Positions 11,129 to 22,031 of a stretch of DNA of 64,000 nt are shown here, one piece after another. The DNA is from Bombus terrestris (taxonomy: Eukaryota > Arthropoda > Insecta > Hymenoptera > Apidae). The position numbers and the translations under genes were made by a program. How positions within the stretch are numbered: the first letter of the stretch is position 1; every line of letters starts with the position of its first letter. The stretch is from NCBI RefSeq assembly GCF_910591885.1, contig NC_063286.1, positions 3,100,001 to 3,164,000 on the forward strand, given 5' to 3'. Below the pieces are notes generated by a model. The model was not told the origin of the DNA. It did no database searches and saw only the letters and a list, made by a program, of their open reading frames with translations.

Positions 11129-13100
11129 TAAGTACAATGATTACAATGATTTTACAGAGGTAGAATGATACTGAATCAGAGGAAGACTGAACAAGAACTG
11201 CCCGAGCTGGCTCAAGTCTCGGCTTATATAAGTTTTCGTTTGCGGATGACGTGCGAAAGTGTCCGAAACTCGATATCTTATCTCTGGTGTAAATTAAGAT
11301 GCGGTTGATGTCACAAGGATATGGTCGTCTACTTACAGGGGTCAAGGGGAGTATCGAAAGGTTCGAACTTATCGCCGGTTGTAGGTTACACGTAGCAGCG
11401 AAATTGCTTTGTCCAGAATTTGTTTATTACATTAAGTGCGTCGTACAGTGTTAATTCTCTGTGGCAAAACAACTGCGTGAGGTGTCCTCGAAACGAAACG
11501 TCCTAAGAAGCATATGCTGCTACAGTATACAGAAACTGGAATAGTAACGAAATATTCTATACACCTTTGCTATTGTCGGTTTTGCTCGAATCTCCATTTA
11601 TTCTTTACTATGGTAGAACTGTCAATCTGAAGGTCTATCGATTCTAAGATTTCCTAGGGTAAACATCAATGATTGCCTTTGCTTTGCCACTAGAGGGAAA
11701 CGTGAAGAAGAAACCAAGTTGGCACAATGGATACCTACAAATACAATAATACAGCGAGCTTCTAACCCGATTCTTAGGATGCGTGACAATAGCATTTTGC
11801 TAACGATTCTATAGGATTCGGGGATCAAGGACAGTTTTAAATTCGGAAAGGATTTCAACTTCACGCTGCGACCGAACGATTCTTGTACGCGAGCCCGACC
11901 TTCGTTTCCTGCGTCACGAATAGCGAAAAGGACGGCCATAAATCCCGTCAAGGTCACTGACTCCGAGATCCTTTCAGTTTCCTCTTCCTCTTTCGCCGAC
12001 TCTCGTGAAATCGTTGCGCATATCTGGTTTAGAGTAACCCGACCAGCGAGTACTCTTCCTGTTTCCTTTTCCCTTTATCCTGGCCTGGCCGGAATCCTCA
12101 GATCCTGCCATTACGCCGCCGCAACTGTCCAGAATTCTTCGCTTCAAATTCGCCAATTTCTCTCGTCTTGGGTTTACTAAGAATTCTTCACGGACTCTGT
12201 CAAATCTTGAAATTATAGTCGTTCAGTTTTTCATGAAATACTTCCGTTAAAATATCTGCACGTAGCATTTAAATTTTGATATGTTGGCTGGGTCGTTCCA
12301 GGAAATTCGAACTGATTTTCGATCTAGTTCGTGTCACTTTTGTAAATACGATGGAATTTATTTCTAACATAAATAGAATGATACGTAGAAAGCAGAGAAT
12401 TCGTAAGTAAATGGATCGCTATGTCCGAAGATTGGCAAAATACTGGCAAACTAATTTAAATCCTGTCGACTTCTTTAATTATGTTACCGAAGAGGCCACA
12501 TCGATTATCGTAATTTCTAATCGTTCGTCGAGGAAATTCGAAGTATTACGATTGAACATTTTACCGTTGCGGAATTTTTTACGATTAGCGTGAGATTTCA
12601 CGGGAAACGATACGATGATTGGGATAGAGGAGCGTGGGAAGGCCGACCGGAAGCATGGCCGAAGAAATCATGAAACTCAGCAGCGTAGTGGGACGATCGG
12701 AGCTGTCGGCGGGAGAGAAGGGTGTGATGCCGGGAAACGGGGCGAGAGCGCATTCTGCAAGACGAACGAGGGGAAAGTAAAAAAATATCGAGTGCGATTT
12801 ATCAAAGGCATTTCTTGGGCTGCTGACTCTGTACGAATTTTCGCCATATTCCAGCGAGGGCGAAAAATGTTCAACCTTTGTCCCTATCTATCCAACTCGT
12901 CCTCTAGTGTACGCAGTAATTGATTACGATTATCGTATCGTACTTGAAACCTTATTAATTATTAATTATTACTTGTTTATTAATTTGTAAAAATGACAAG
13001 ACATTGCATGATGTTGGCCCTTAAATGACGCGACAGATACGTAAAGCTGTTGCTATTGCTAGACATATAAAGCGTTGTATATTTCCTTAAAGCAAAGTAT
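11129..13100. other. Unique sequence, no gene recognised
   Basis: Mixed AT-rich and CpG-containing DNA. The longest frames (11622-11957 minus, 12615-12923 plus) have no recognised domain. No tRNA-like or repeat structure was seen. Confidence 0.55.
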
Positions 13101-13325
13101 TAAATTATTTATTTTATGGTAGCATCTATAACGCAATTTTTTAAATATTTTGTTCATTTCTTTACTTTAATGCTAATCTAATACTTTACACTTTGGTAAT
13201 AACACTAATAACTATGAACGTTGTAATAAATTATTTATTTTATGGTAGTATCTACAATGCAATTTTTTAAAATATTTCGTTCATTTTTTTACTTTAATAC
13301 TAATATACTATAATCTAAATAGTAA
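13101..13325. repeat. Two-copy tandem duplication, ~126-bp period
   Basis: TAAATTATTTATTTTATGGT starts at 13101 and again at 13227. It is followed in both copies by a TCTA(T/C)AA(C/T)GCAATTTTTTAAA-like block, TCGTTCATTT or TTGTTCATTT, and ACTTTAATRCTAAT. The two units are clearly diverged and very AT-rich. Confidence 0.85.
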
Positions 13326-13385
13326 CTAAAGTTATTAGTTTGCGATTTCGTCATATGTTCTACAGATACTTTAGCTGTTTAATAA

Positions 13386-13677
13386 TGTTGAGAATTTTGG
13401 ACCTTAATTGCCGAAATAATGGTATAAGAACACTAAATTTACACTTAGAATTTATATTAGAATAGTTATATATTCATTTGATAAATGATTTCAAAGATAT
13501 TCATCGATACAAACTTACACGCGTCTCACCTTCTTCCATAGCAGACTGTTAACTGGACAGTTTACATTCATTTGTTTTCGAGACGCCGCGCACACACATA
13601 CTTCCACACTGATATCACATGTATCACTACTACGCAGCTAACCTAGTCCAGCACATACAATTATACATATCTCAATA
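13386..13677 (+). mobile_element. L2 solo-LTR-like element, copy C
   Basis: 292 bp from TGTTGAGAATTTTGGACCTT to ATACATATCTCAATA. It includes GACGCCGCGCACACACATAC and CTAACCTAGTCCAGCACATA. It retains the ACCTTAATTGCCGAAATAAT segment, which shows the uninterrupted state of the site where copy G was hit by a piggyBac-like element. Flanks (AATAA and GTGGT) do not match, so the target duplication is lost or the ends are rearranged. Confidence 0.83.
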
Positions 13678-13808
13678 GTGGTACAATGTCTTCTGTTTGT
13701 AATAACTTTTAGAGAATGTTGAAACAAAGATTGGTATAAATTTCATTCTGTGCCTTGCATTTTACGATATTTTCACTTGTATTATGTTACATTCACTGTT
13801 TCAATACT

Positions 13809-13880
13809 ATTAGGTTGTCCGGAAAGTTTCTTTCCTTTCATAAGGTGATAATAGATGAACAACAATTTTCGTTTTATATT
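13809..13880. mobile_element. mariner miniature element, one end
   Basis: TTAGGTTGTCCGGAAAGTTT followed by TAATAGATGAACAACAATTT and CGTTTTATATT, then directly L2 copy D. It is the terminal ~70 bp of the family represented in full at 58852-59055. A weak trace of the opposite half (AAAAAACATTCTTTGCG) follows L2 at about 14159-14180. Confidence 0.85.
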
Positions 13881-14158
13881 TGTTGAGAATTCTGGATCTT
13901 AATAACCGAAATAATGTTATAGCAACAGGAAATTTACACTTGGAATTAATATTAGAATAATTATATATTTATTTGATAGACGATTCCAAAGATATTCATC
14001 GATACGCACTTGCACGCGTCTCACTGTTAACTGAGTTTACATTCATTTGTTTTTAAGACGCCGCGCACACACATACTTCCACGCGCTGATATTGACATAC
14101 AAGTATCACTACTACGCAGCTAGCCTAATCTAGACATAAAAATAAACATATCTCAATA
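13881..14158 (+). mobile_element. L2 solo-LTR-like element, copy D, nested in mariner
   Basis: 278 bp from TGTTGAGAATTCTGGATCTT to AACATATCTCAATA, with CACGCGTCTCACTG and GACGCCGCGCACACACATAC inside. Upstream is a mariner end broken within GTTTTATATT, the same AT-rich site used by copies A and E. No clean target duplication is visible. Confidence 0.83.
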
Positions 14159-14180
14159 AAGAAAAAAACATTCTTTGCGC

Positions 14181-14590
14181 TGAAGTAACTGCTTCAAGAG
14201 AAACTCTATACCTTTATTTGTGTACATCCGTGACCTAGAGACCGCTATTACACAGAAAATAGAATTCAGTGAAAGAAAATATTCTAAATAAGAAGAGGTG
14301 CATATTATTGTGCCCTTGAATCTACATTATGTTTTGGGTTACAAGGTCTAGGAACAAAGCAACTAATAAATAGATTTCTATTTGTGTTCCTTGTAGCCTT
14401 CAGCTACAGCTATAAGGATAACTCTTTTGGTAATGTCTTTCTGCTGTAAATATATGAACCTGCTCCCTATTATTCCATTGTATTGTAACACTAAGAGAGT
14501 AAGGACTTGGATCAGCATAAACTTGTACATTACACTTATACTTATACCTTTATTTATTTCAATATATTTTCCTATTTCCTTCTATCAGTG
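14181..14590 (+). repeat. P-family repeat, copy P1
   Basis: About 400 bp beginning TGAAGTAACTGCTTCAAGAG. Shared with 53250-53625 (same strand) and 53778-54112 (reverse): GGTGCATATTATTG, AAGGTCTAGGAACAAAGCAA, CAGCTATAAGG, CTCCCTATTATTCCATTGTA and TTATTTATTTCAATATATTT. Its start resembles the start of F1 (TGAAGTGGTCACCGCTTCTAAG then AAACTCTAC), which suggests a distant F1 relative. The coding content seen in some frames is not conserved. Confidence 0.87.
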
Positions 14591-15705
14591 AACCTCAACC
14601 CTCTACTATTACAACCCTCAACTACACATAAATTAACAATTCCAAGATATTTGATTATATTTGCAACAATTAAAATTTAAAAATTAAAAAAGAATATCAA
14701 TATACCTACTAAATCATACTTCTCAATTTCACCTAAACTTCCACCCTCATAATGACTCATTTTATGTATCTCCTACAACCGAACACTGCCACCGCGAGTT
14801 ACTCAAACCCGGTAGCCGAAGGACAAAGGGTCAGCAGCGCGTGAAAATGATTTCGAGTCGATCTGTTGAGCCATTCATAGAAGGTCGGTCTTGCGAGCTT
14901 CACCGCGACCGATAAACGTGATTTATATGAGGCGTCGATTTTCTCGAAATTTTCGCCGGTTTCCTAAGGGCGACGCCACAGGAGGAGGAAGGTACCGGGC
15001 GAAGGGGAGTGGTGAGGTCGAACGTACGATAGGTTCATCGGGTCGTGTTCCACCCCCCGTCGATCCGACGTTTCGTTCGGCCGCGACGCGGAAGCGAAGG
15101 GAAATAAATTACACGGCACAGCGTCCAACGGCTACGTCTAGTTCGCTTCACCCTCCGCAGGCCTCGAGGAACACCTCCCCTTGCTCCTTGCTTGCCTTCT
15201 CGCGGCTCATCCGGAGCCCCTCCACGTCGAATCCACCCACCCGTGGATCGTGAATCGAGTCTCAGCTCTTCTTCGTTCGCGTCTTTCTTCGTTCGACAAC
15301 CACGTCGTTTCCTCTGGTTGAAAACTCTCGACGAGCTAGCTTCGACCAATCCGGCCGCGTTATTAATGCTTTTTAATTCCCAGTCGATTCTACCACCGGC
15401 TACCCTCTCGTGCTGCTTTAACAACAGCCATGTTAACAAATTGTGTAATTAGGATGAATCTCCCGGGAATTTGGTCAGCTGGATCACGTGGCTAATTGCT
15501 TTCGTTGCTCGTACCACGATCCCATCTCGTTTCGGTTGCACGACTTTCAAATGGTTTTGACAGACGGTCCAATGAAATTCGCTTGTCGTTTCGTATTTTT
15601 CTTACGTCGATTTGGACGGATCTGGTCCGCGGTATTTGTCACAGGCTGTAGAACGTATGACAATTTTATTTAATTTACATATTAAAACTGATAATTTAGA
15701 GTGAT
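14591..15705. other. Unique sequence, no gene recognised
   Basis: AT-rich to 14760, then CpG-rich (14880-15470), with frames of 120-134 codons on both strands that are arginine- and serine-rich and lack domains. Nothing further is supported. Confidence 0.55.
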
Positions 15706-15871
15706 CTGGTTGGCAACTAAGTGATTGCGTATTTTAGATAAGAAGGAAAATTCATAATTTTTGCTTAAAAATATAACTTTATTCAATTGAGAATTTCACC
15801 TTTTTCCGTCTTTCAGACAGTGTCATAATTCCATGTTCATGAAACTTCTGATTTTTGCCAGCGAAAAACTT
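15706..15871 (-). pseudogene. mariner transposase C-terminal relic plus terminal repeat
   Basis: On the minus strand, codons from 15871 down to the stop at 15779-15781 read KFFAGKNQK, FHEHGIMTLSERRKKV, KFSIE. This matches the last part of mariner-type transposases, whose usual pattern is phenylalanine-rich, then F-x-x-x-G-I-x-x-L-x-x-R/K-W-x-K-V. The tryptophan is replaced by arginine. A stop (TGA) lies directly upstream at 15872-15874 in the same frame. Beyond the stop, the terminal repeat TTGGCAACTAAGTGATTGCG lies at 15709-15730, where an element end should be. The rest of the gene is not recognisable. This links the TTGGCAACTAAGTG repeats in the window to a mariner element. Confidence 0.8.
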
Positions 15872-15874
15872 TCA

Positions 15875-16818
15875 CAAAATATGAAATTAAATATTTAATC
15901 GGTACAATTTTTTTACTAAATTAAAGCTAGAATTCCAAAGAACAAGGAAACAATATAGGTTAGAACACGTTGAGGAAACAAAAGAATGTGCCAAGGCCAC
16001 CTATTGACAAAATTATGAATCATAGTGAATGATAATTATGCAATAACAATTTTGCCAAATACATTCTGTACTCTATAAGAATTACACTCCTCCTGAAATA
16101 ATTTTCGTTGTCGAACCTTTCGTTGAAACCATTTCAAAATCCTTCAGTCGCCACAGACGACATCAGGCTCGCCATTTTGGGCAAAAATTCTCATTCCAAT
16201 TGATATGGATAATTCTTTCTTCTTTAAGCTGACACGATTGATTCGTTTGAGGTTAGAAGCGCAAGTGTGTCACTCGCGCGATCGATTCGTAGCGGAGATT
16301 AGGCAGAAAGTTTCGATGGAGAACGGTATCATTAAGATCTCATTATTCAAATTCGATCTTTGCATACTTAATCGTGGCCGTGTTCGTGTAACCACCGTAC
16401 CCGGGGACTGGCTGCCAAAGATAAAGCATAATATCGCGATTCCCGGCCGCGTAATGATGATGACCGGCTTGCCGCCGCGTGGATAGCCAGGTAAGGGCTG
16501 CGCCTTCGCTACATAATATGCGTAATGTGAAAAGAGGCGATTTTCTCGGTGCTGGCGCGAGCAAAACGACCAGCCTCGGTAAATTCGTGTTATCAGTGGC
16601 GATGGAGAGCGTGCTCGGGGGGCCAGGGCCGAATGAAGTTGCCAGTGGAGAATGGCCGCTCACGAGCCAGCCCCGTGAAACGCGCGAAATTATGCTTACC
16701 ATGGCCGTGACATGGGATTGAGTTATTTCGCCATTTCATTTGTCATGCTTCGAACGAGCTCTTGGCCACTGCTCCATTATTTTTTACGCGTTAAGCTTGT
16801 TGTATTTAAACGAGCAGG
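15875..16818. other. Unique sequence, no gene recognised
   Basis: 15875-16150 is AT-rich and could hold unrecognisable remains of the adjacent mariner. 16200-16740 is CpG-rich with overlapping 80-119 codon frames on both strands and no domain. Confidence 0.5.
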
Positions 16819-17502
16819 TTTAACATTAAAACTACCGATAGTTAACAGGAAGCTATTTCTACCAAAACCAGTGAAAATGTCTGGTCTTTAAAAAATACCT
16901 GATGACAGAATATTTTTATATTTGTTGATTTGTTACTTTCTTGCAGAAGAAATTCCATTTATGTAGTATATTTTTGATATTATTAATCCATCTGGGACCA
17001 TCGTCCATAAACGAGGGTCGACACGTTTATAAAATGTAGAACCGTACATAGAAATGTACGTAGAAATGTACATAAAATGTAGTCGTTTCGACTGCTGTGG
17101 TATTTCTAGCGTTAGCATCTAGCGATCTGGCGATCGATCCGGAATCTTCCTGATAACTGATATCGTCTTATCGAATGATTCGCGGTAAAAATTTCAAAAA
17201 CAAGTGGCAAGTTGTACGAAACGAGGAACTGGTTAATTGGGGTTCGATAAATAGATTGCGGGACCCTTTTACACTTTGACAAGTACCAGTCATTTTAACT
17301 GATATTGGTATGAATAGCCTTGATACAAAATTATTTTCAGTTTGGATACATAAAAAAGAAAATTAAATTCATTATATTATTCTTTAGTTATCGTTGCGAA
17401 AGTCGTTACATCTTCGCGGAAAAAAATATAACACAAAGTAGGAATTTTCAAATAAAATTGTAAAACTAGTCAATTTGACTGGTGTGGTAGTTCTAGTGTT
17501 AA
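16819..17502. mobile_element. TTAA-flanked piggyBac-like miniature element
   Basis: 684 bp bounded by TTAA at 16819-16822 and 17499-17502. Ends read CATTAAAACTACCGATAG, and on the complement of the right side CACTAGAACTACCACACC, so the inverted ends are partly conserved. Near the right end is the small palindrome GTCAATTTGACTGG. No transposase-like frame. The right half is repeated at 30225-30516, and a shorter right end at 17600-17699. Confidence 0.8.
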
Positions 17503-17599
17503 TAAGTATTCTCTAGATATTTATACAATTATGGGAGATTAGAATGTACAAGTATAAAGTATACAAAATATTTAATGTTAACAACTCGTTTGAATAATT

Positions 17600-17699
17600 A
17601 AGGATGAAAATCACTGTACTATACTATAACATGAAATAGGAATTTTGTAATAAAATTGTAAAACCAGCCAATTTGACTGGCGTGGTAGTTCTAGTGTCA
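17600..17699. repeat. Second right end of the TTAA miniature element
   Basis: TAATAAAATTGTAAAACCAG, CCAATTTGACTGG, CGTGGTAGTTCTAGTGTCAA. It matches 17440-17502 but ends TCAA rather than TTAA. A local duplication or a second truncated insertion would explain it. Confidence 0.8.
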
Positions 17700-17702
17700 A
17701 AT

Positions 17703-17800
17703 ATTAGGTCGTCCATTGTGTTCTATCGAGATAAAGATCACAACGTTTGACAGGTTAGGTTTCATGTTTTTGTAAAGATGCATCGTCGTAAAAGACGTGT
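17703..17800. mobile_element. mariner miniature element, internally deleted
   Basis: ATTAGGTCGTCCATTGTGTT runs straight into TCTATCGAGATAAAGATCAC, AACGTTTGACAGGTTAGGTT and AAAGATGCATCGTCGTAAAA. The second part matches the middle of 57224-57437 and 46143-46320. The ~70 bp normally between the end and the middle is absent, so this is a deleted copy. Confidence 0.78.
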
Positions 17801-18854
17801 CTGTAAGAGAAATATTGAAGAATTTGGAAAATTTCTTAATGATAGAACAGTGAGATTTTTGGGTCTTGAGAAGGTTACAATTTAAGAACATTCACCATGT
17901 GTATCGTATTTTAATATGCTTGAAAATGCTATTTGTACGAATAATTTATCTAACCGAATGCCACTAACAACGTTTCACTATTTATCGCTTGTACGAGCTC
18001 TTATTAGCTTCTGATATTACAGTTCCGCTGTAGATGAATACGTCTATGCATTTTGTCTAAATTATCTGTGTATCGCATTTCGCTTGTCCGACGTATATAA
18101 TTTATTCTGAACAGAAACAAATGATTGGATAGATAACTATAAAAATACGTGCTCATATAACTGAAGTTTTGCTTTTCATATTTCTACAAAGTTAAAAGAA
18201 CAAGTGGCGTATCATTTTTCATTTTTCTCAAGCTGTGGATTGTAACGCGATAAATGTGAGCGATCTGCTGCCAAAACTTGGCAAATTTCATTACATCGAT
18301 CAAAACATCCGCAAATCATCGTCTATAATTATAACTCTTTTATAAATATAAAATATTCGGAAGATTAACTCGGACCGAGTAGATCGCGTGAGAACACCGA
18401 TATTTCCACCAAGCCTTTCCCTCCTGTTTTCGTTTCGTGCGTCTTTTTACCTCGATTCAGCCGGTAAACAGGCAAAGGAAAAAAGAAAACGTTCATTCTC
18501 GAGATTCGGCCGCGTGAAACACCAAAGAGCGTCTTTCGCGAGACAGGAAGGACTATTAATTACTGTCCACGATGGCTGAGCGCACGGCTAAGGAAAGTAA
18601 TTATGTGTCGCAGCCAGCTACTTGCGACTTAAGACGTACGAGCCGCAACAAACGTAATTTTTTAACGCCTCTACCGAGCCTGCTTGAAAGAGGAAGAAAG
18701 AGAAGAATTCTCCACACCTGACACAACATTCCGAGATCGAAAAACGAGGCCCGAATATAAATCGAAATCTTCTATAATTAAACATTCACGGCGATTTTAG
18801 CATTTGAAAGTCGTGAATATTCAATTAAAAATCCATGTGTGTAACGTTAAAATT
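17801..18854. other. Unique AT-rich DNA, no gene recognised
   Basis: Only short frames, no repeat family, no RNA structure recognised. A small CpG-rich patch lies at 18370-18700. Confidence 0.55.
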
Positions 18855-18985
18855 ATCACAATGGGAGTGTTTATCTCAACAGAACAAAATGGCTCGTACG
18901 AAATTCGATAAAATAATATAAAACAAAAAACGTTGTGTGTCTATTATTTCCCCATAAAACGAAAGAAACTTTTCGGGCAACCTAA
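18855..18985. mobile_element. mariner miniature element, truncated
   Basis: GTGTTTATCTCAACAGAACA, AAATGGCTCGTACG, AAAAACGTTGTGTGTCTATT and the terminal GAAACTTTTCGGGCAACCTAA. It matches the second half of the copy at 19274-19487. The other end is missing. Confidence 0.85.
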
Positions 18986-19273
18986 TATCTAAGAGGTTAA
19001 GTACGTATAATTAGTGCTTTCACGAAGTGACAATTGCCTGGTGTAATATTTAAACGGTGAAACAAACGTTAATTTAGTTTCTATTTCTTTACGTTCATAA
19101 AAATTTGCCATGAATTTGTGCACTTCTGATGTACAACTTCACAAAATGTTTTATAAATTGTCTAGACACGCACAAATGATAATTTACTAATTAATATCAT
19201 TAACGAATTAACAGATTGTACATTATAGATAGATTGTTGAGAAATCACGCGATATATAAAAATATACAAAATG

Positions 19274-19487
19274 TTAGGTTACCCGGAAAGTGTCTTTCTT
19301 TCGCAAACGTGTTATTTACAACAGCGCAGTTTTGTATAAACGTGAAACCAAGTCTGTGAAACGTCACGGTGTTTATCTCAACAGAACAAAATGGCTCGTA
19401 CGTAATTCGACAGAATAATATAAAACGAAAAACATTGTGCGTCTATTATTTGATCATAAAACGAGAGAAACTTATCGGATAACCTAA
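19274..19487. mobile_element. mariner miniature element, full length (214 bp)
   Basis: Both ends are present: TTAGGTTACCCGGAAAGTGT at the left and AACTTATCGGATAACCTAA at the right, which are inverted relative to each other. The middle has GTGTTTATCTCAACAGAAC, AATGGCTCGTACGTAATTCG and ATAATATAAAACGAAAAACA. The last of these is the uninterrupted form of the site where L2 elements inserted in other copies. Non-coding. Confidence 0.9.
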
Positions 19488-21832
19488 TCCCACTACTCGA
19501 TAGCTATCCCTTTATATTCCATAATATCCCATAGCCTTGCAAAGTAAAGAAGAAGCACCCTGAAACCTGCACGAAAATCACATTCCAGAAAAATACTAGG
19601 AACCCTTTTGATCTTGAGGAAGAATGAAAGCCGATTAGGGGAGACAGAAGACAATACACAGCTCACGCATCGTGGCCGGTGCGCTCGCGCATCCATCAGC
19701 GTTGATGTCTTTGTTCTTCTCGCTGTACTGCCACGTAAGAAAGATCTGGCAGGCCTCGGAGAATAAGGTAGGGAGGCGGCAGCAGGAAGAGACGACCGTG
19801 GAAAAACAGAGTAGCTCTCTGTCCAGGGCGTCCTAGTCGCGATCCATCAAACGTCAGCGATCAGCTTTTTTCTCGTCTGAAAAGTGTGTCCAAGACACGC
19901 ACACTGAAATCATCGGATCGTTGAGCCGCTGGAACGGAGGCCAGCTGTCGTTTCTCTCGTTTGTGTTCGTCTTCCGCTCTTCCTTCTTTCTCTCTCGGAG
20001 ACGGTGTTTCGAATTCGAGCCGATTCGACCAGGGCAAACACGCGTGCGGTTTTTCCACGGCGACCGAGCCGATTTTTCATGCGCGACCCGTGTGACGCTT
20101 ATAGGCTCGAAGATTGTGGAAGGGGACGGGTTTCCGACAGGCGGTGAACACGGACTAAGGAACACGGGCCAGGAATATGAGCGGAACACGTCCCTACCCT
20201 GTACTCGAGATAACCGAGCTCGCGGGAACATGTCCGCTCGACGAAACACCTCGCTAAGAACGAGCTCGGATTTTTACATATTAATTGGAGGCTATGGTGG
20301 AAGATGTCGTTGCAGGTACAATCCAAAATATTGATTCCCTGACGCGATTGGTCATTTCGTTTGGAAGAGACAGAACGTGTTTATTAATTCGTGATGCTTC
20401 GTGTAGTCGTTGTTACTTGTTCTTAACAGCTTCGCTAAGTTTTATTATAATAACGACGTGATTACACTGTGTGAATCGTATTTAGTTTTTTCATCAGTAC
20501 TGTAATCCTGGAAAGTTCAAAGAGAATTATGCAACTACTTGCTTGCAGTCCTAACACGCTGGAACATTAAATTACCAGCGTTGCATTCTAATGGGAATAC
20601 ACGTCATTCTTTTACGATGAGCAAATTACACGCTTCTTTCAGCGTAAATTGAACAAACGTATACGGTGTGCTTCTTAAAAAGAAAAAAAAGAAAAGGAAA
20701 AAAAGAAGGAAAAAACGATCTAATGGAAAAAAAAGGCAATTTTAGCCATTACGCTCATTGAAAACAGGCAGAAGAGCGGCGCAGTAAAATACAAATTACA
20801 CGGTCAACTTCTTTTCACACTCGGTAGTGCATCGAACAGCGATTAGAACCGCGTTACGTTCGAGGGAAGATTGAAGACATCAATTACCAGCGGAACCTAT
20901 CGGACATGGACGTCTAGAAAAATCAATTATAAATAACCGGCGTTGTATCGAACGGACGTTTCTAATGTATAATAATGCAGCCCGATCGTCCGCCGCAGCG
21001 TAATCCAATTTCGATGTTTGTTTTTTTCGCGACACGCGTGATAAAGCGGCGTATCCGAGCGTGGACGTGAAAAATCGTAGCCATATTGTATATGTGCCTG
21101 TGACTGACTGCCTACTTCACCGTCTTGCAATCCATACGCTAAGATTAATCAATGACATCCATTGGAGGAATGTCTTCGGGTTTGTATTTGTCACTCGCAC
21201 GGTTCCTTTGAGACCGCTCTCAATAGAGGGATCGGATAAATGGAAAACGAGCTGGAGCACGGAATCGATCTCGTCACCATGTACTTTTTAACCCTTTGCA
21301 ACGATCCTTTTCTCGCTTTGTATTTTAAATTCCGGTCGTCTTGCTCTTTTTCCAAGCTGATTACTCGCCATACGCTTGTGAATGAAATGTTACTTACGTA
21401 AATTATACGTGGAATTATAAAACGTATCATTTGAAGTAATTTTGTTAGAAAATAGAGTTCCTTTAGCAATAATTTTTACAGGAAACATTTATTGACTGCG
21501 TCATCGACTTTCTCGCTTCGACTTCGTAACTCTGGGAAATTTCCTTTACAACAGTACAAAGTATCTTACACTGATTGTATAATTTTATGTAATGTTCTGC
21601 ATCCAACTACAGCATGGCATTAAATTATACTGCGTTCTTTGCATTACTTCCAACTTGATCATATTTTTATCTTTAAAAAATTTTTATAAAGTTGTCATTA
21701 ATATGCCATTTCACATTGTAATGTTATGGGTAAAGATGTTCTCAGAATGTTAAAAATCTTTTTGTTTGTTGAAAGGGAAGTGAATTGGAGACGTAACATT
21801 TATAGTATTATATTTGACAATTTGAGTTTTCC
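19488..21832. other. Unique sequence, no gene recognised
   Basis: CpG-rich at 19640-20340, with overlapping 130-137 codon frames on opposite strands that lack domains. An A/G-rich tract lies at about 20675-20740. 20340-21832 is AT-rich. Nothing further is supported. Confidence 0.55.
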
Positions 21833-22031
21833 TTAACGTTTTCACTGCTACGCCGAAATCACATGTTTCGCTGAGGACGCCACGGGAGTATTTTTATTAT
21901 TCAAAGCATATGATGGCAAAATAATCCCCAATGGACCGTTTATCTTATTGGTGGCCACGAGTGACCATGGTAGCGTCGCAGGAGAAACCGTGGTGGGTCA
22001 TATATAACCTACGTGGCAGTCAAAGTGTTAA
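21833..22031. mobile_element. piggyBac-like miniature element (199 bp)
   Basis: TTAA at 21833-21836 and 22028-22031. Ends CGTTTTCACTGCTACG and, on the complement of the right side, CACTTTGACTGCCACG. These ends are similar to those of the larger element at 4859-5606 (CACGTTGACTGCCACG), so this is probably a short non-autonomous relative. No coding. Confidence 0.85.
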
